Origin: UBA5009 sp038043185
GTDB taxonomy: Bacteria; Bdellovibrionota; Bdellovibrionia; Bdellovibrionales; Bdellovibrionaceae
Direction of reading: 5' to 3'
Assembly: GCA_038043185.1 (NCBI GenBank)
Contig: JBBTCO010000030.1
Location: 46,434-110,433 of the forward strand
DNA: 64,000 bases
Below the pieces are notes generated by a model. That model was not told the origin of the DNA and searched no databases. It was given only the letters and a program-made list of their open reading frames with translations. Below, one piece after another: positions 28,001 through 36,097 of the stretch; the stretch's first letter is position 1, and the number at the start of each line of letters is the position of its first letter. Made by a program: the position numbers and the translations under genes.

Positions 28001-28144
28001 TTAGGTTTTGGTGACGGAGGAAAAATTCTTCAGCCACTGGGAATTGCGGTTTGCGGTGGGCTTTGGGTATCGACGCTTTTGACATTATATATAGTTCCAG
28101 CTTTACAACACATGTACCTGGCGAATCGAGAGAGGTCACGATGA
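25058..28144 (+). CDS. RND-family inner-membrane efflux pump
   Basis: 1028 aa, full length for a 12-helix resistance-nodulation-division pump. The N-terminal helix is followed by LPISLFPNSSQS, two large periplasmic loops, and helices 2-6 with GGLALSAGMNVDASVVVLENI (helix 4 proton-relay Asp region). The second half repeats the plan, ending in LGTILLNGIAVANSIILVDF and RPILMTSLTTVLGMLPIALG. It is the middle gene of a complete adaptor-pump-TolC operon with overlapping start/stop codons on both sides. Substrate is unknown; it lacks an obvious metal-type signature, so drug, lipid or peptide export is possible. Confidence 0.92.
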   Translation: MKHLYTRPLRVYIILGALALWGAISAFQLPISLFPNSSQSIISVNIPLGSLSSQQFLEAYGRDLESSLQTLKVDNSSVKKLEAQYYNQSNNYKITFEWGADSSKALNEVKSLVNTKFASGSEEIRRGISVNSWSENRGFFAVSFYSPMRSLDELYQILDPLITPLRSQVEDADNFGLWNPNGKEITISLIAEKIAQHEITTLQIQSAIQSAVIGLTGGTLRMGEKDYLINLPKNVDSFELLSQIRISARGKQPIFLKDIAKITAGISKNSQQKFKTSGVESLILFASPKEGGNVKKMSDQIISQMNILEKQWPADIQYKVLVNPSEFINNSINGVIHEVFLAALLAVIVLFFFIGSFKNVVTAAIEIPLSLLMAFIMMRLAGMNLNLISLGGLALSAGMNVDASVVVLENIVRHFEKYKEKLSYQDKVRIVIEAVNEVRLPIIASTIASLVVFFPLIFTKGLTHSLLGDLAKAVIFSHGLSAVVALVLVPTIRLQLISAGLVLEARSPIEASLLKLENFYRWTLLAFLNSKKIKLIVFGIIIVLLPALIYLVLPRLEKEVIGKPDSDWLMVGVSSPTFSTLKQIESELETMESLVTENFGQEMLYTFTQIHNLQNGNIMIRMKHKEKIRKMVEQAEELFKNTSSKFYWVDYWNPSELTIPNPPQYRIEIAGGKPESRVQYAQDIKLLLIEKGVFDKVSVNPTADKEKEIRIKQFLNSGAESEVLSKVELSNFLRVVTEGLYVERLYEKQQELPIYLRLNAEEIKSVEQLKALPIGFEGRLIPLGALAQISLEERSPRVYRENQKQLVVVTARLNKAQMSHLEERKIQASNIFQNFKLQHPSDSSDKPTLTEVQPDKELQQSLAQLKWAVVISIGLVFLIMVIQLGDVVHSLLVLVAIPLGFLGVLISLFIFKSTLSLNSGLGTILLNGIAVANSIILVDFIRTLYHSGKDAKTATIEASLARLRPILMTSLTTVLGMLPIALGFGDGGKILQPLGIAVCGGLWVSTLLTLYIVPALQHMYLANRERSR

Positions 28145-29355
28145 TCACTTTCTTATTGGCATTTCTATTATCGGCAGAGGCAACACCGAAGTCTTTCTTT
28201 GAAGATATTGAAAATTTTAAAACCCAAAATTTGAATTTAAAAACAGAAAAACAAAATCAAGTTGCCAGTTCAGATTTGTTATTATCACGCAAACTTTTTT
28301 GGACGCCAAAATTGGGGCTATCTGTTTCTCAAAATCAAAACAAATTGAATAATGCAATTGTAACTGATGGCAATGAGATACAAGCGGATTTGACTTGGAA
28401 TTTATATCGTGGTGGGGCGGATTGGAATTCCTTGCAGGATGCAAAGGCACAAAATAAAGCGCAAGACCTTCAAGTTTTAAACGAATCCTTGCGTGTTGAA
28501 ATTAAAGCCTCTGATTTGATTTTTAAATCTTTATTTCTTGCGGGTTCCTTAAGAGTTGAAGAACAACTTTTGAAGTTGAAGGAAGAATCCTTAAAAATCG
28601 TTATCGACCGATATCATCAAGGGAAAATTCCGCGACAGGAAGTTACAAAATCCGAAGTGGATCTTGTGCAACAGAAAAATAAATTAAGATTAGCAAAATT
28701 GGATGTTATCGAAAATAAATCGCAAATCGCATCGTTGTTTATCCATGAAATTAAAACTCAGTCGTGGCCCTTTGCTGAAAAAACCGTCGCCAGGATTCAA
28801 TCGGCTCCGTCAAAAATTCCTTTGATTGAACAAAAATATTGGCTGAGTCAATCCCGTGAACAAATTTGGAAAGCGGCAAAAGGGTCTTACTGGCCTTCGC
28901 TGGATTTAAGTTTGCAATATAAGGAATTTCCATTGAAAGAGCGTTCAAATCAACAGTTACTGGGTTTTGTGACATTGACATTACCAATCTGGGATCAGTA
29001 CGAAACTGCAGCTAAGGTTTCGTCATCGTATGCTTCATATATAAATGCACTTAATGATTATAAAGAAACGGAACAGACTTTAAACCAAAAAAATCTTTTT
29101 TTAAAAGAAAAAATTGAAACTTCGCAATTGAATTTAATCGATGCAAAAAAGAACTTAGAAATCTCTAGAAAACTTTATCAGGATATACTTAAAAGTTTTC
29201 GGTTAGGACGAATATCTACAAACGATTTGTTTATTGAACAAAATCGTCTTCTAGATAGTGAAAATACCTTTGCTCGAAGTGAGTTAAATTTTCATCAAAG
29301 TTTAATCGAAGTCTGTGCCCTCAGCGGGCTTAATGCTTCCGAGTGTTTGCGATAA
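28141..29355 (+). CDS. TolC-family outer-membrane channel
   Basis: About 404 aa from the ATG at 28141, which overlaps the pump stop and gives a short signal sequence (MITFLLAFLLSAEA). It is helical with TolC repeats: VKSEVDLVQQKNKLRLA, DLSLQYKEF, and FRLGRISTNDLFIEQNRLLDSENTFARSE before the end. Together with the adaptor and pump it forms a full tripartite efflux complex. The last 61 nt overlap the convergent minus-strand membrane protein, unusual but supported by good frames on both sides. Confidence 0.88.
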   Translation: MITFLLAFLLSAEATPKSFFEDIENFKTQNLNLKTEKQNQVASSDLLLSRKLFWTPKLGLSVSQNQNKLNNAIVTDGNEIQADLTWNLYRGGADWNSLQDAKAQNKAQDLQVLNESLRVEIKASDLIFKSLFLAGSLRVEEQLLKLKEESLKIVIDRYHQGKIPRQEVTKSEVDLVQQKNKLRLAKLDVIENKSQIASLFIHEIKTQSWPFAEKTVARIQSAPSKIPLIEQKYWLSQSREQIWKAAKGSYWPSLDLSLQYKEFPLKERSNQQLLGFVTLTLPIWDQYETAAKVSSSYASYINALNDYKETEQTLNQKNLFLKEKIETSQLNLIDAKKNLEISRKLYQDILKSFRLGRISTNDLFIEQNRLLDSENTFARSELNFHQSLIEVCALSGLNASECLR

Positions 29356-29642
29356 GACTGTCGTAGACGAAGATTTCGCAATCGCCTTGTGTTTTCTATA
29401 ATACGAAGTTTTTCGATGTAGTTAACTTCTGTTGTAGCTCCAGTATTTTTTTCAATTGCAGAAAATCCAAAAATGATTGCAATGGGAGCCAAAATCATCA
29501 TGGCAACTGGGGCCACTAATAAAAAGGCCCATACAGCCGGCACACCAACTACGGTAATAAGCACTAGACCCGCAGTGTAAAATAAGATTTTCAGGATCCA
29601 CTCAATTGACCTCAGCGAAGCTGAAAAATACTTTTTAAACAT
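29295..29642 (-). CDS. Small membrane protein, unknown family
   Basis: 115 aa with a basic N-terminus, then two adjacent hydrophobic helices (residues about 17-64, WILKILFYTAGLVLITVVG and a second run to IIFGFSAIE), then a basic tail rich in Arg/Leu. GAGGGG lies 6-9 nt before the ATG. Its 3' end lies inside the convergent channel gene. A GAGGGGA motif is repeated further upstream (29675-29682 on the minus strand). Function unknown. Confidence 0.5.
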   Translation of the reverse strand: MFKKYFSASLRSIEWILKILFYTAGLVLITVVGVPAVWAFLLVAPVAMMILAPIAIIFGFSAIEKNTGATTEVNYIEKLRIIENTRRLRNLRLRQSYRKHSEALSPLRAQTSIKL

Positions 29643-29990
29643 AAAAATCCCCTCTCTTATAACAAAAAGAATTCCCCTCTTTTGATATAAATTCTTTTGC
29701 TTGAAAGCATGTATTACAGCTTCCGTGCCAGCAAAAGTGGTAGCGAACGCGACTCAGTATTGGTTTTAAAAGCTATTTCTTAAGTATTAGGGACAAAATG
29801 GTCCCAGATGTGTCATTGCGGGATGCACCACTTTGTTTTGAAAAATGAATGATAAAACTTAAGCTTAGAAATTGATTCAATGCAATATTTAGAATTTTTA
29901 ACTGTGAAATCAAAAAATAATTTTTGGTGGCGGTTTTGCTTTGGCTAAAGGCTAGTGCCAAAAGTTTACCGAAAAATAAAAGGAGGATGT
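29643..29990. other. Intergenic stretch without a gene
   Basis: About 350 nt of AT-rich sequence between two divergent genes. It contains a short hairpin GGGAC-aaaatg-GTCCC near 29790 and a duplicated CCCCTCTT near 29650-29682. I see no coding region, tRNA or recognisable RNA. It presumably holds the promoter of the following large lipoprotein. Confidence 0.5.
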
Positions 29991-32065
29991 TTGAATACTT
30001 TAAAACCATTAAAGATATTAATAAATTTATTTCGTTTCAGTGTGATCTTATTTGTTGCAATAGCCTGTCAGGCAAACAATTCGGGTCAGCCGGCGGCTCC
30101 CGCTGGGGGAATAGATACAAAAAATGTGGATGGAATTTTTTCAAATCCAAACGCGCTCTCTATACTAGTCGATCACTCGAATTTGCAGATGAAACAAAAT
30201 GAGTATGGCGAAATTGAAGTCTCTGCGGCTGGGCAAAATTTAAGTCAATTAGACTGGTTTGCCGAGGAGGACGATGCTTTTCCTCCTGGCCTGGAAATTC
30301 AACCCGTCGATGCGACCAGAGCTTTATTAAGGGGTTATCCTCAGTTTGCTGGAACTTGGTGTTTTAAATTGAATGTGCGAGACCAAGCTTCAAATTCCAG
30401 AATGCGAAATCGAATATGTTTAAATTCAATCGAAGATGAATCTTATCCTTTGAAATTTAAGTCATCTCAAACGCTGCCAACCGCTCAAATAAATAAATAT
30501 TACAGTCAGCAAATTATGTTTGAGAGTCGTCAATCATCAAATATCAATCTGCAAGGACAAATTTTTGGTGGTCATGCTGAACCTTTTCAAGTGCAATATC
30601 AAAACTCATCAAAAAGATTTTTAGTTATTGGGCAAACTGGTAATCAAGAGCAAAAAAGTTTTTCTTTGCGACTTTGGACTCAATCAGATGCGGCTGGCTC
30701 TGAGACAGAATTTTATGAAGTTTATAGACAATTTACTCTTAATATAATTGATCAAGTCGATAATCAATACGCCTGTCCCGCAGGTTATTATTACAGCGAC
30801 GTTCTTAACTATTGTGTTCAGGGTGGGGGAGCGATTTGTAGCCCTGATACATTTTATAATCCCGAAACAAATACTTGTGTGAGATATGCGTCTCCGCCAA
30901 CGTATATTACCTGCTCTTATAATGAAGTGTTTGATTCCTATTTGGGGCAATGTGTTCTTCGTGATTATCCACGGTGCCCACTTAATTATTCTTGGAACGC
31001 CTATGAAAATCGTTGCAATCGCTTGCCCTACACATGTCCGATTGGAACGACCTATTCTTACTCGACAAATACTTGTATTCGTATTTGGCAGCAGTCGTGT
31101 GGTTACAATGAATATTGGGATAACTACAGCAATCGTTGTCGGGTGATAATCAGAAGCTGCCCTGTGGGTTCATATTGGAATCCATCTTTAAATCGTTGTG
31201 ATGTTAGCTCTTATTACACACGTTGCAGTCGTGACGAACAATGGAATTGGTCATCAAATCGTTGTGAAAGATACTCAACTCCGCATTGTGGTTTTAATGA
31301 ATATTATGATTACAATCGAAGAAGTTGTTTGCGTCGGGAAATTGATCAGTCTTGCAATAACCGGGAACGTTGGTCGTCCGGGGATCGTCGCTGCGTCCCT
31401 TGGGTAACACCAGATCCTGTTCGTCCACCACCTCGTCGTGAACCAGTTCGTCCAGCTCCGGTTAGACCGGGACCGAGACCGGAGCCAGTTCGACCAGCAC
31501 CAGAGAGACCGGGACCGAGACCGGAGCCAGTTCGTCCGGCTCCGGAGAGACCGAGACCGGAGCCAGTTCGTCCGGCGCCAGAGAGACCGAGACCGGAGCC
31601 AGTTCGTCCGGCTCCGGAGAGACCGGCTCCAACTCCGCCGCCGAGACCAGAACCAGTTCGACCAGCGCCAGAGAGACCGAGACCAGAACCAGTTCGACCA
31701 GCACCAGAGAGACCGAGACCGGAGCCAGTTCGTCCGGCTCCGGAGAGACCGGCTCCAANNNNNNNNNNNNNNNNNNNNNNNNNNNNNNNNNNNNNNNNNN
31801 NNNNNNNNNNNNNNNNNNNNNNNNNNNNNNNNNNNNNNNNNNNNNNNNNNNNNNNNNNCCGGCTCCGGAGAGACCGGCTCCAACTCCGCCGCCAAGACAA
31901 GAGCCAGTGCGACCGGCGCCTGAGAGACCGGCTCCGGAGAGACCGGCTCCAACTCCGCCGCCAAGACAAGAGCCAGTGCGACCGGCGCCTGAGAGACCGG
32001 CGCCTGAGAGACCGGCGCCTGAGAGACCGGCGCCTGCGCCGGGAAAACCGCCGAGATATCCTTAG
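29991..32065 (+). CDS. Lipoprotein with ten C-x12-C repeats and a Pro/Arg/Glu tail (interrupted by assembly gap)
   Basis: A TTG at 29991 behind AAAGGAGG gives a signal peptide ending in VAIACQANN (lipobox). Residues about 35-245 are beta-rich, with a cadherin/Ig-like look (LRGYPQFAGTWCFKLNVRD). Next come ten modules of exactly Cys-x12-Cys, such as CPIGTTYSYSTNTC and CPVGSYWNPSLNRC, with short linkers. The tail is tandem RPEPVRPAPE units. The scaffold gap sits in this tail. Sequence after the gap resumes the same PAPERP repeat and ends APGKPPRYP at a TAG (32063-32065), but in another frame, because the N-run length is arbitrary. I join both sides as one gene. Function unknown; likely surface-exposed and wall-spanning. 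Confidence 0.72.
31411..32062 (+). repeat. Tandem codon repeat encoding PEPVRPAPERP units
   Basis: Degenerate tandem units of 24-36 nt built from CCAGTTCG, CCGGCTCCGGAGAGA and ACTCCGCCGCCGAGA blocks. They are Pro, Arg, Glu and Ala codons. Nearly all six frames stay open here, which produces false reading frames on both strands. The repeat explains the assembly gap. Confidence 0.9.
31759..31858. other. Assembly gap (100 N)
   Basis: Exactly 100 N inside a tandem repeat, a standard scaffold placeholder. If the gene is continuous, the true missing length should be 2 modulo 3, not 1 as the 100 N give. Confidence 0.98.
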
Positions 32066-32076
32066 TAAAGTTAGAT

Positions 32077-32124
32077 TTTTGCGCACCAGTTGAATGTATA
32101 AAAATAGTCCGTTGGTGCGCAAAA
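32077..32124. repeat. 12-bp inverted repeat after the repeat lipoprotein
   Basis: TTTTGCGCACCA (32077-32088) and TGGTGCGCAAAA (32113-32124) are perfect complements around a 24-nt AT-rich loop. It starts 11 nt after the stop. It could terminate transcription, although no long T-run follows, or it could be an operator for the next gene. Confidence 0.65.
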
Positions 32125-32198
32125 CTTTTGATGTGGATGTCTCACACTGAGAAATTTTTTGGCTTATTTTTATTAGTGATTGAGCCGATAAGTACCAG

Positions 32199-34157
32199 AT
32201 GAATAATATAATTAAAATCACTGTCACAATCGCTTTGTCAGTTTTCATTTTATCCTGCGACAGAACAAAGAAAGATGTGTCGCGGTTGGTTTTTAAGATG
32301 ACGCCTGATGCTGGTTCTAACAGTGTTGAAACCAGTGCTTTTAAATTGAGTAAGCTAGATACTAATTTGTCAACATTGTCGGCTACAAATGCCTTTAACT
32401 CCGCTTTAGATCCATCGGCTTTAGCAGATATTAATTGTTATGCTGTATTTGTCGGTGGGCCTGAAGATTCTATGCGTGGAAATATGTGCAAAGATTCCAT
32501 CACTGGCGTAGAAAAAATGCGATTCGGTGCCCATGCCTATGCGGGTTTTTTTCTTGCTGGGACTGAAATTTCCTTAGAGGTAAATTCAGGTCCGGACCGA
32601 CATATTTATTTAGTAGGATTGAAATCGCAAAATGGGGCTTGTGTTAGTTTTGTCAGTTCAGGTCCCGATAAAGCTAATCTTTCCTATCCTCATATTATTG
32701 GGGAAGTGACAATGAAGCTAGACCCGGGAACGGTAACAGTGCCGATCACAACTTCGTTATCAGCAACAACACAAAAGTTCGACTCTTGTGATTTTCCCAA
32801 TGGCAGTGGACCTTCAGGGACTGTTAAGAATTTATTTGGTGATGCTCGAGATGGAAGTTTAACAATAGCGCCTGGAACTTATGATTTTCAGAATACGACT
32901 TTTTCCTCATTTAGTTCTAACTGGGTGCCGACTGCTGGTGGGATTTCAAATTCAGGAAAATATTTAAGTTCGAAACGACGAATAACAGGATTGAGCACAG
33001 ACCGAAAAACTCTGACTATGGCAAGTCCATCAGTCTTAACAGCCCACTTTGACGCCGGCGATGAAGTTCTTTGGCATGTAACGGCAGCGGCGGCTACAAC
33101 TTTTCCTGATCTGAATGGATGTGGTGGCGGTTTGTATCGCGGCCAGTGGGGAACCGCTCGAGTAACGGCCATGTCTTCACCAACAGTCACTTTGGATTCT
33201 CCGGTTGGTGATCCTTCCATTGCTTTGGCCAATTCAGGATCAAATCTCAGTCAATCTACTTTTACCAATCCAGTTTCTAATCCTTTTTGTGTGGTTCAGC
33301 TCGTTCGTGTTCCGAGTTTCGATACTGTTACTATAAATTCGACAGCAACTTTTAAAACTCACAATTCGACAAATTATTTTCAATATATTTCGGATGCTGG
33401 TGGTGGAATATTTGTCATGAGAGCGAAAAAAATCGTGTTGGGTGCGGGAGCTTTGAATATAGATATGATTGGCGCGGGATTTCAGGGTGCAAGCGGCGGG
33501 TCTCAGGGTTCGGGAATTTTTGGATTGGCAGGAACTGCCAGTGATACGACCTCAAGTGAAAACGCCGGAGCAGGGGCCGCCGGTGGTAATGGTGGCGGTG
33601 GCGGAAGTAATATTGGAGCGGGTGGGCGAAACGATATTTCGGCTGGATCTGGTGGATCGCCATTAACTTATTGTTTAGATAGCGCCGCCAACAATGTGGC
33701 TTGCGCCCCGTTATTTAATCAAAAGTTTTTCTTAGGTGGTGGCGGCGGTGGTGACAACGCAGTCAACGGGGGAGCGGGCGGTGGAGCAGCCTTAGTTTTC
33801 GCTGGTGAAATTAGTGGTCTTGGGCAGCTTACAATTCATTCCAAAGGATCTGCAGGAGGCTCAGTGGGTGGCGGCGGCGGTGGAGGCGGGATAGTCCATT
33901 TGTCATCTCGATCAATTAATAATTCAGCGGTTAGTTTTGATACTCGCGGCGGCGCAGGAAATGCAAAAGGCGGCGGCGGTGGTGGCGGAATTATCGAAGT
34001 CAACTATTGTGGACCTCAATCGACCTTACTTTTTCCTAGTTTAGATAGTGGATCTGTTGCCCAGGGTGGCGCGGCCGGTGGCACTGGTAACTCTGGCGCC
34101 GGTGCGAGTGGAATTGTTAAGATTACAGCGGATTACAACGCCTGTTTAGCTTATTAG
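32199..34157 (+). CDS. Large Gly-rich lipoprotein
   Basis: 652 aa. The signal peptide ends in FILSCDRT (lipobox Cys20). Residues about 20-190 resemble a beta-rich domain. Residues 190-400 include DGSLTIAPGTYDF and TGLSTDRKTLTMASP, a pattern seen in parallel beta-helix-like surface proteins. Residues about 420-620 are strongly Gly-rich in tandem (AGAAGGNGGGGGSN, GGGGGGDNAVNGGAGGGAA, GGGGGGGIVHLSS), ending in SGIVKITADYNAC. Such chains occur on exported adhesin-like proteins. Precise family is not recognised. A terminator follows at 34193. Confidence 0.7.
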   Translation: MNNIIKITVTIALSVFILSCDRTKKDVSRLVFKMTPDAGSNSVETSAFKLSKLDTNLSTLSATNAFNSALDPSALADINCYAVFVGGPEDSMRGNMCKDSITGVEKMRFGAHAYAGFFLAGTEISLEVNSGPDRHIYLVGLKSQNGACVSFVSSGPDKANLSYPHIIGEVTMKLDPGTVTVPITTSLSATTQKFDSCDFPNGSGPSGTVKNLFGDARDGSLTIAPGTYDFQNTTFSSFSSNWVPTAGGISNSGKYLSSKRRITGLSTDRKTLTMASPSVLTAHFDAGDEVLWHVTAAAATTFPDLNGCGGGLYRGQWGTARVTAMSSPTVTLDSPVGDPSIALANSGSNLSQSTFTNPVSNPFCVVQLVRVPSFDTVTINSTATFKTHNSTNYFQYISDAGGGIFVMRAKKIVLGAGALNIDMIGAGFQGASGGSQGSGIFGLAGTASDTTSSENAGAGAAGGNGGGGGSNIGAGGRNDISAGSGGSPLTYCLDSAANNVACAPLFNQKFFLGGGGGGDNAVNGGAGGGAALVFAGEISGLGQLTIHSKGSAGGSVGGGGGGGGIVHLSSRSINNSAVSFDTRGGAGNAKGGGGGGGIIEVNYCGPQSTLLFPSLDSGSVAQGGAAGGTGNSGAGASGIVKITADYNACLAY

Positions 34158-34192
34158 AGACAGTCCTAAAAAAATCCTTAAAAATCAGTAGC

Positions 34193-34218
34193 ACGCCATA
34201 TCAAAAAAGGCGTTTTTT
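34193..34218 (+). terminator. Intrinsic terminator after the Gly-rich lipoprotein
   Basis: Stem ACGCC / GGCGT with an 11-nt loop followed by TTTTTT, 35 nt after the stop codon. The stem is short but the T-run is good. Confidence 0.7.
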
Positions 34219-34316
34219 AGATCAAAACACTTGGGTCTGGAAAAAAGTGCGATAGCATCTATCACATAGATTTAAGTCAAGGAATGACGTCAATAATTTC
34301 TTCAAGGGGGAAGAAG

Positions 34317-36071
34317 ATGAAAAACCACAAAACATTTTGCGTTTTGTCGATAAGCAGTTTCTTAACGGTTCTTATGATGTTTTCAACATCAACAAGAGCT
34401 CAAACAATTGAGGGGCAAAGTCCAGACGACAGATTGCTAGAAGAAAGAGTTTTATCAGCATCGCCAAAAAGCACGAGCGCAGTAGCTCCAAAGAAATTTT
34501 CAATGAGTAATTCCTTGGCTGAACTTAGAAGTTTCAGCAAAGCAGCAGCACAAACTCCGAAATGTACAGATTCCAGCAAAACAGTTTTTTCTAAAAAGTA
34601 TGTTTTAAGCAAAGACGCCGCTGGAAAACCTTGTCGAATTTACGATCTTTCTTTTCCAAGTTTGAAAAGTCTGTTTTCGGCTAAAAAAACTTTGCAAGTT
34701 CCTGTGCAAAAACTAACGTCAAAAGAATATTTAAATTGGTTAGATGGAAATAACGCAGCTGTCGAGCAGAGTCGTGAAGAGTTCCGTCGGACTTTCAATC
34801 CTCTTCGCGCGGCGAAAACAAGCTGGGTCGCAAAGCTCAAATTCCGCAATCAACCAAGTGTTGTTGAAGGTTCACGTTCTTCGCTAAATGAAATAGGATT
34901 GCCACGCTCTTTTCGCATTGCTGATTTAGATATCGGCTCACAATATCGATTTGATAGTCAAACTCAGGCCGACATTCAGGCTTTTTTAACTGAGTTACAA
35001 AATAATCCGACTATTCAAAGCAAGGATTCAGTTGAATCTGATTATATGGTGAAGGTGCTTAAAACTCCAGAAACTATGCTTCAGGGAATCCGCTTAGATT
35101 GGAATGACTTAGATAAAGTCTATGATGTTATACTTGAAGGCGATTTCTTGCCCTTTTCAGGAGCTGTGGCGCTGATTGATTATCAAACCCAGTATAAGTT
35201 TGCAGTTGAAAAAATCTTTCGTTCAATTCTTTCGTCTGGTTTGCAAAGCCTTGCTGGTCGGATTCCAAATCAAACGATGTCAGCCGCTGTTGAAGTGTTG
35301 ATCAATGATGCTTTTGAACAAATTGAAATGGCTTATAGCTACCAAATGGTTCAACTTGAGGACACTTTAAGATCTGGAGTTATGGGAAGATCCGAAATTG
35401 GAATAGACGCTGCGACCTCAGGCAGAGCTTTCAATATCTTGCATGGGCAAAAATCAGATTTATTTTCGGCTTATATTTTGTCTGTTGCTCAGGGTAAACC
35501 ATTCGATTGGACAGCTTTCGAAGGCTTAGGGAAAAACGCTCGTTATAATGTCGAAAAACAACGTGACATAATGATGTCAAAGTTGAATTCAAGGTTAGTC
35601 TTAGAAAAGAAATGCCAGACTGATTTTGTCCAAGATTATTTTGCGGTTTGTACTTTAAATGGAAAAAAGGACGCACTTTATTCAGTTATTTCAGAACAAG
35701 TTATATTCAATAAAGGAGCTGGGGCTCCATTAATTTATCGCTATCAACGACCTTATGAAGCTTCTCTACGTCGAGGCGTCGCGTGGGGTTTATCGATCGC
35801 ACTTCGAGTGTTCGGTCTGCCAATTTCACGTTTTGCGATAGAAAAATTAGATCCAATGGTTAAAGGTGTTGTCAGCGCTGGGGTTTTAGATGAAGCGCTG
35901 ATCAGAAGCTTTTATTCAAATCAGCAAAGTGCAGGAACAAGTTTAAATGCTGAAGACAGCCAATTGTTGAGTTGGCTTTATATACAGAATCTAAATCCGT
36001 TCTTACCCAAATCACAAGCCTCGGAAGAGAGCGTGATTGCCGCCAACAAGCGAATGATGGGTTTGAACTAA
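34317..36071 (+). CDS. Exported protein of unknown family preceding a subtilase
   Basis: About 584 aa from the ATG at 34317, preferred for its GGGGGAAGAAG leader and because it gives a clean signal peptide (KNHKTFCVLSIS to TSTRA). The mature protein is soluble and mixed helical, with a Cys pair near the N-terminus (KCTD, PCRIYD) and another near the middle (KKCQTDF, AVCTLNG). No catalytic motif is recognised. Only 26 nt separate it from the downstream subtilase, which lacks its own propeptide. An inhibitor or chaperone role in trans is possible but purely inferred. Confidence 0.6.
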   Translation: MKNHKTFCVLSISSFLTVLMMFSTSTRAQTIEGQSPDDRLLEERVLSASPKSTSAVAPKKFSMSNSLAELRSFSKAAAQTPKCTDSSKTVFSKKYVLSKDAAGKPCRIYDLSFPSLKSLFSAKKTLQVPVQKLTSKEYLNWLDGNNAAVEQSREEFRRTFNPLRAAKTSWVAKLKFRNQPSVVEGSRSSLNEIGLPRSFRIADLDIGSQYRFDSQTQADIQAFLTELQNNPTIQSKDSVESDYMVKVLKTPETMLQGIRLDWNDLDKVYDVILEGDFLPFSGAVALIDYQTQYKFAVEKIFRSILSSGLQSLAGRIPNQTMSAAVEVLINDAFEQIEMAYSYQMVQLEDTLRSGVMGRSEIGIDAATSGRAFNILHGQKSDLFSAYILSVAQGKPFDWTAFEGLGKNARYNVEKQRDIMMSKLNSRLVLEKKCQTDFVQDYFAVCTLNGKKDALYSVISEQVIFNKGAGAPLIYRYQRPYEASLRRGVAWGLSIALRVFGLPISRFAIEKLDPMVKGVVSAGVLDEALIRSFYSNQQSAGTSLNAEDSQLLSWLYIQNLNPFLPKSQASEESVIAANKRMMGLN

Positions 36072-36097
36072 TTTTTTTACTATAGAGTGAGGGTAAA

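Noticed and set aside
31411..32062. CRISPR-like tandem repeat
   Set aside because: The units are coding, contiguous, lack unique spacers and keep one protein frame; no cas genes nearby.
31275..32248. Long minus-strand and alternative plus-strand reading frames over the Pro/Arg repeat
   Set aside because: The tandem repeat keeps most frames open. Predicted products are pure low complexity (SRSLRS, DRDRSQF) with no start signal. Only the frame continuing from the Cys-rich domain is supported.
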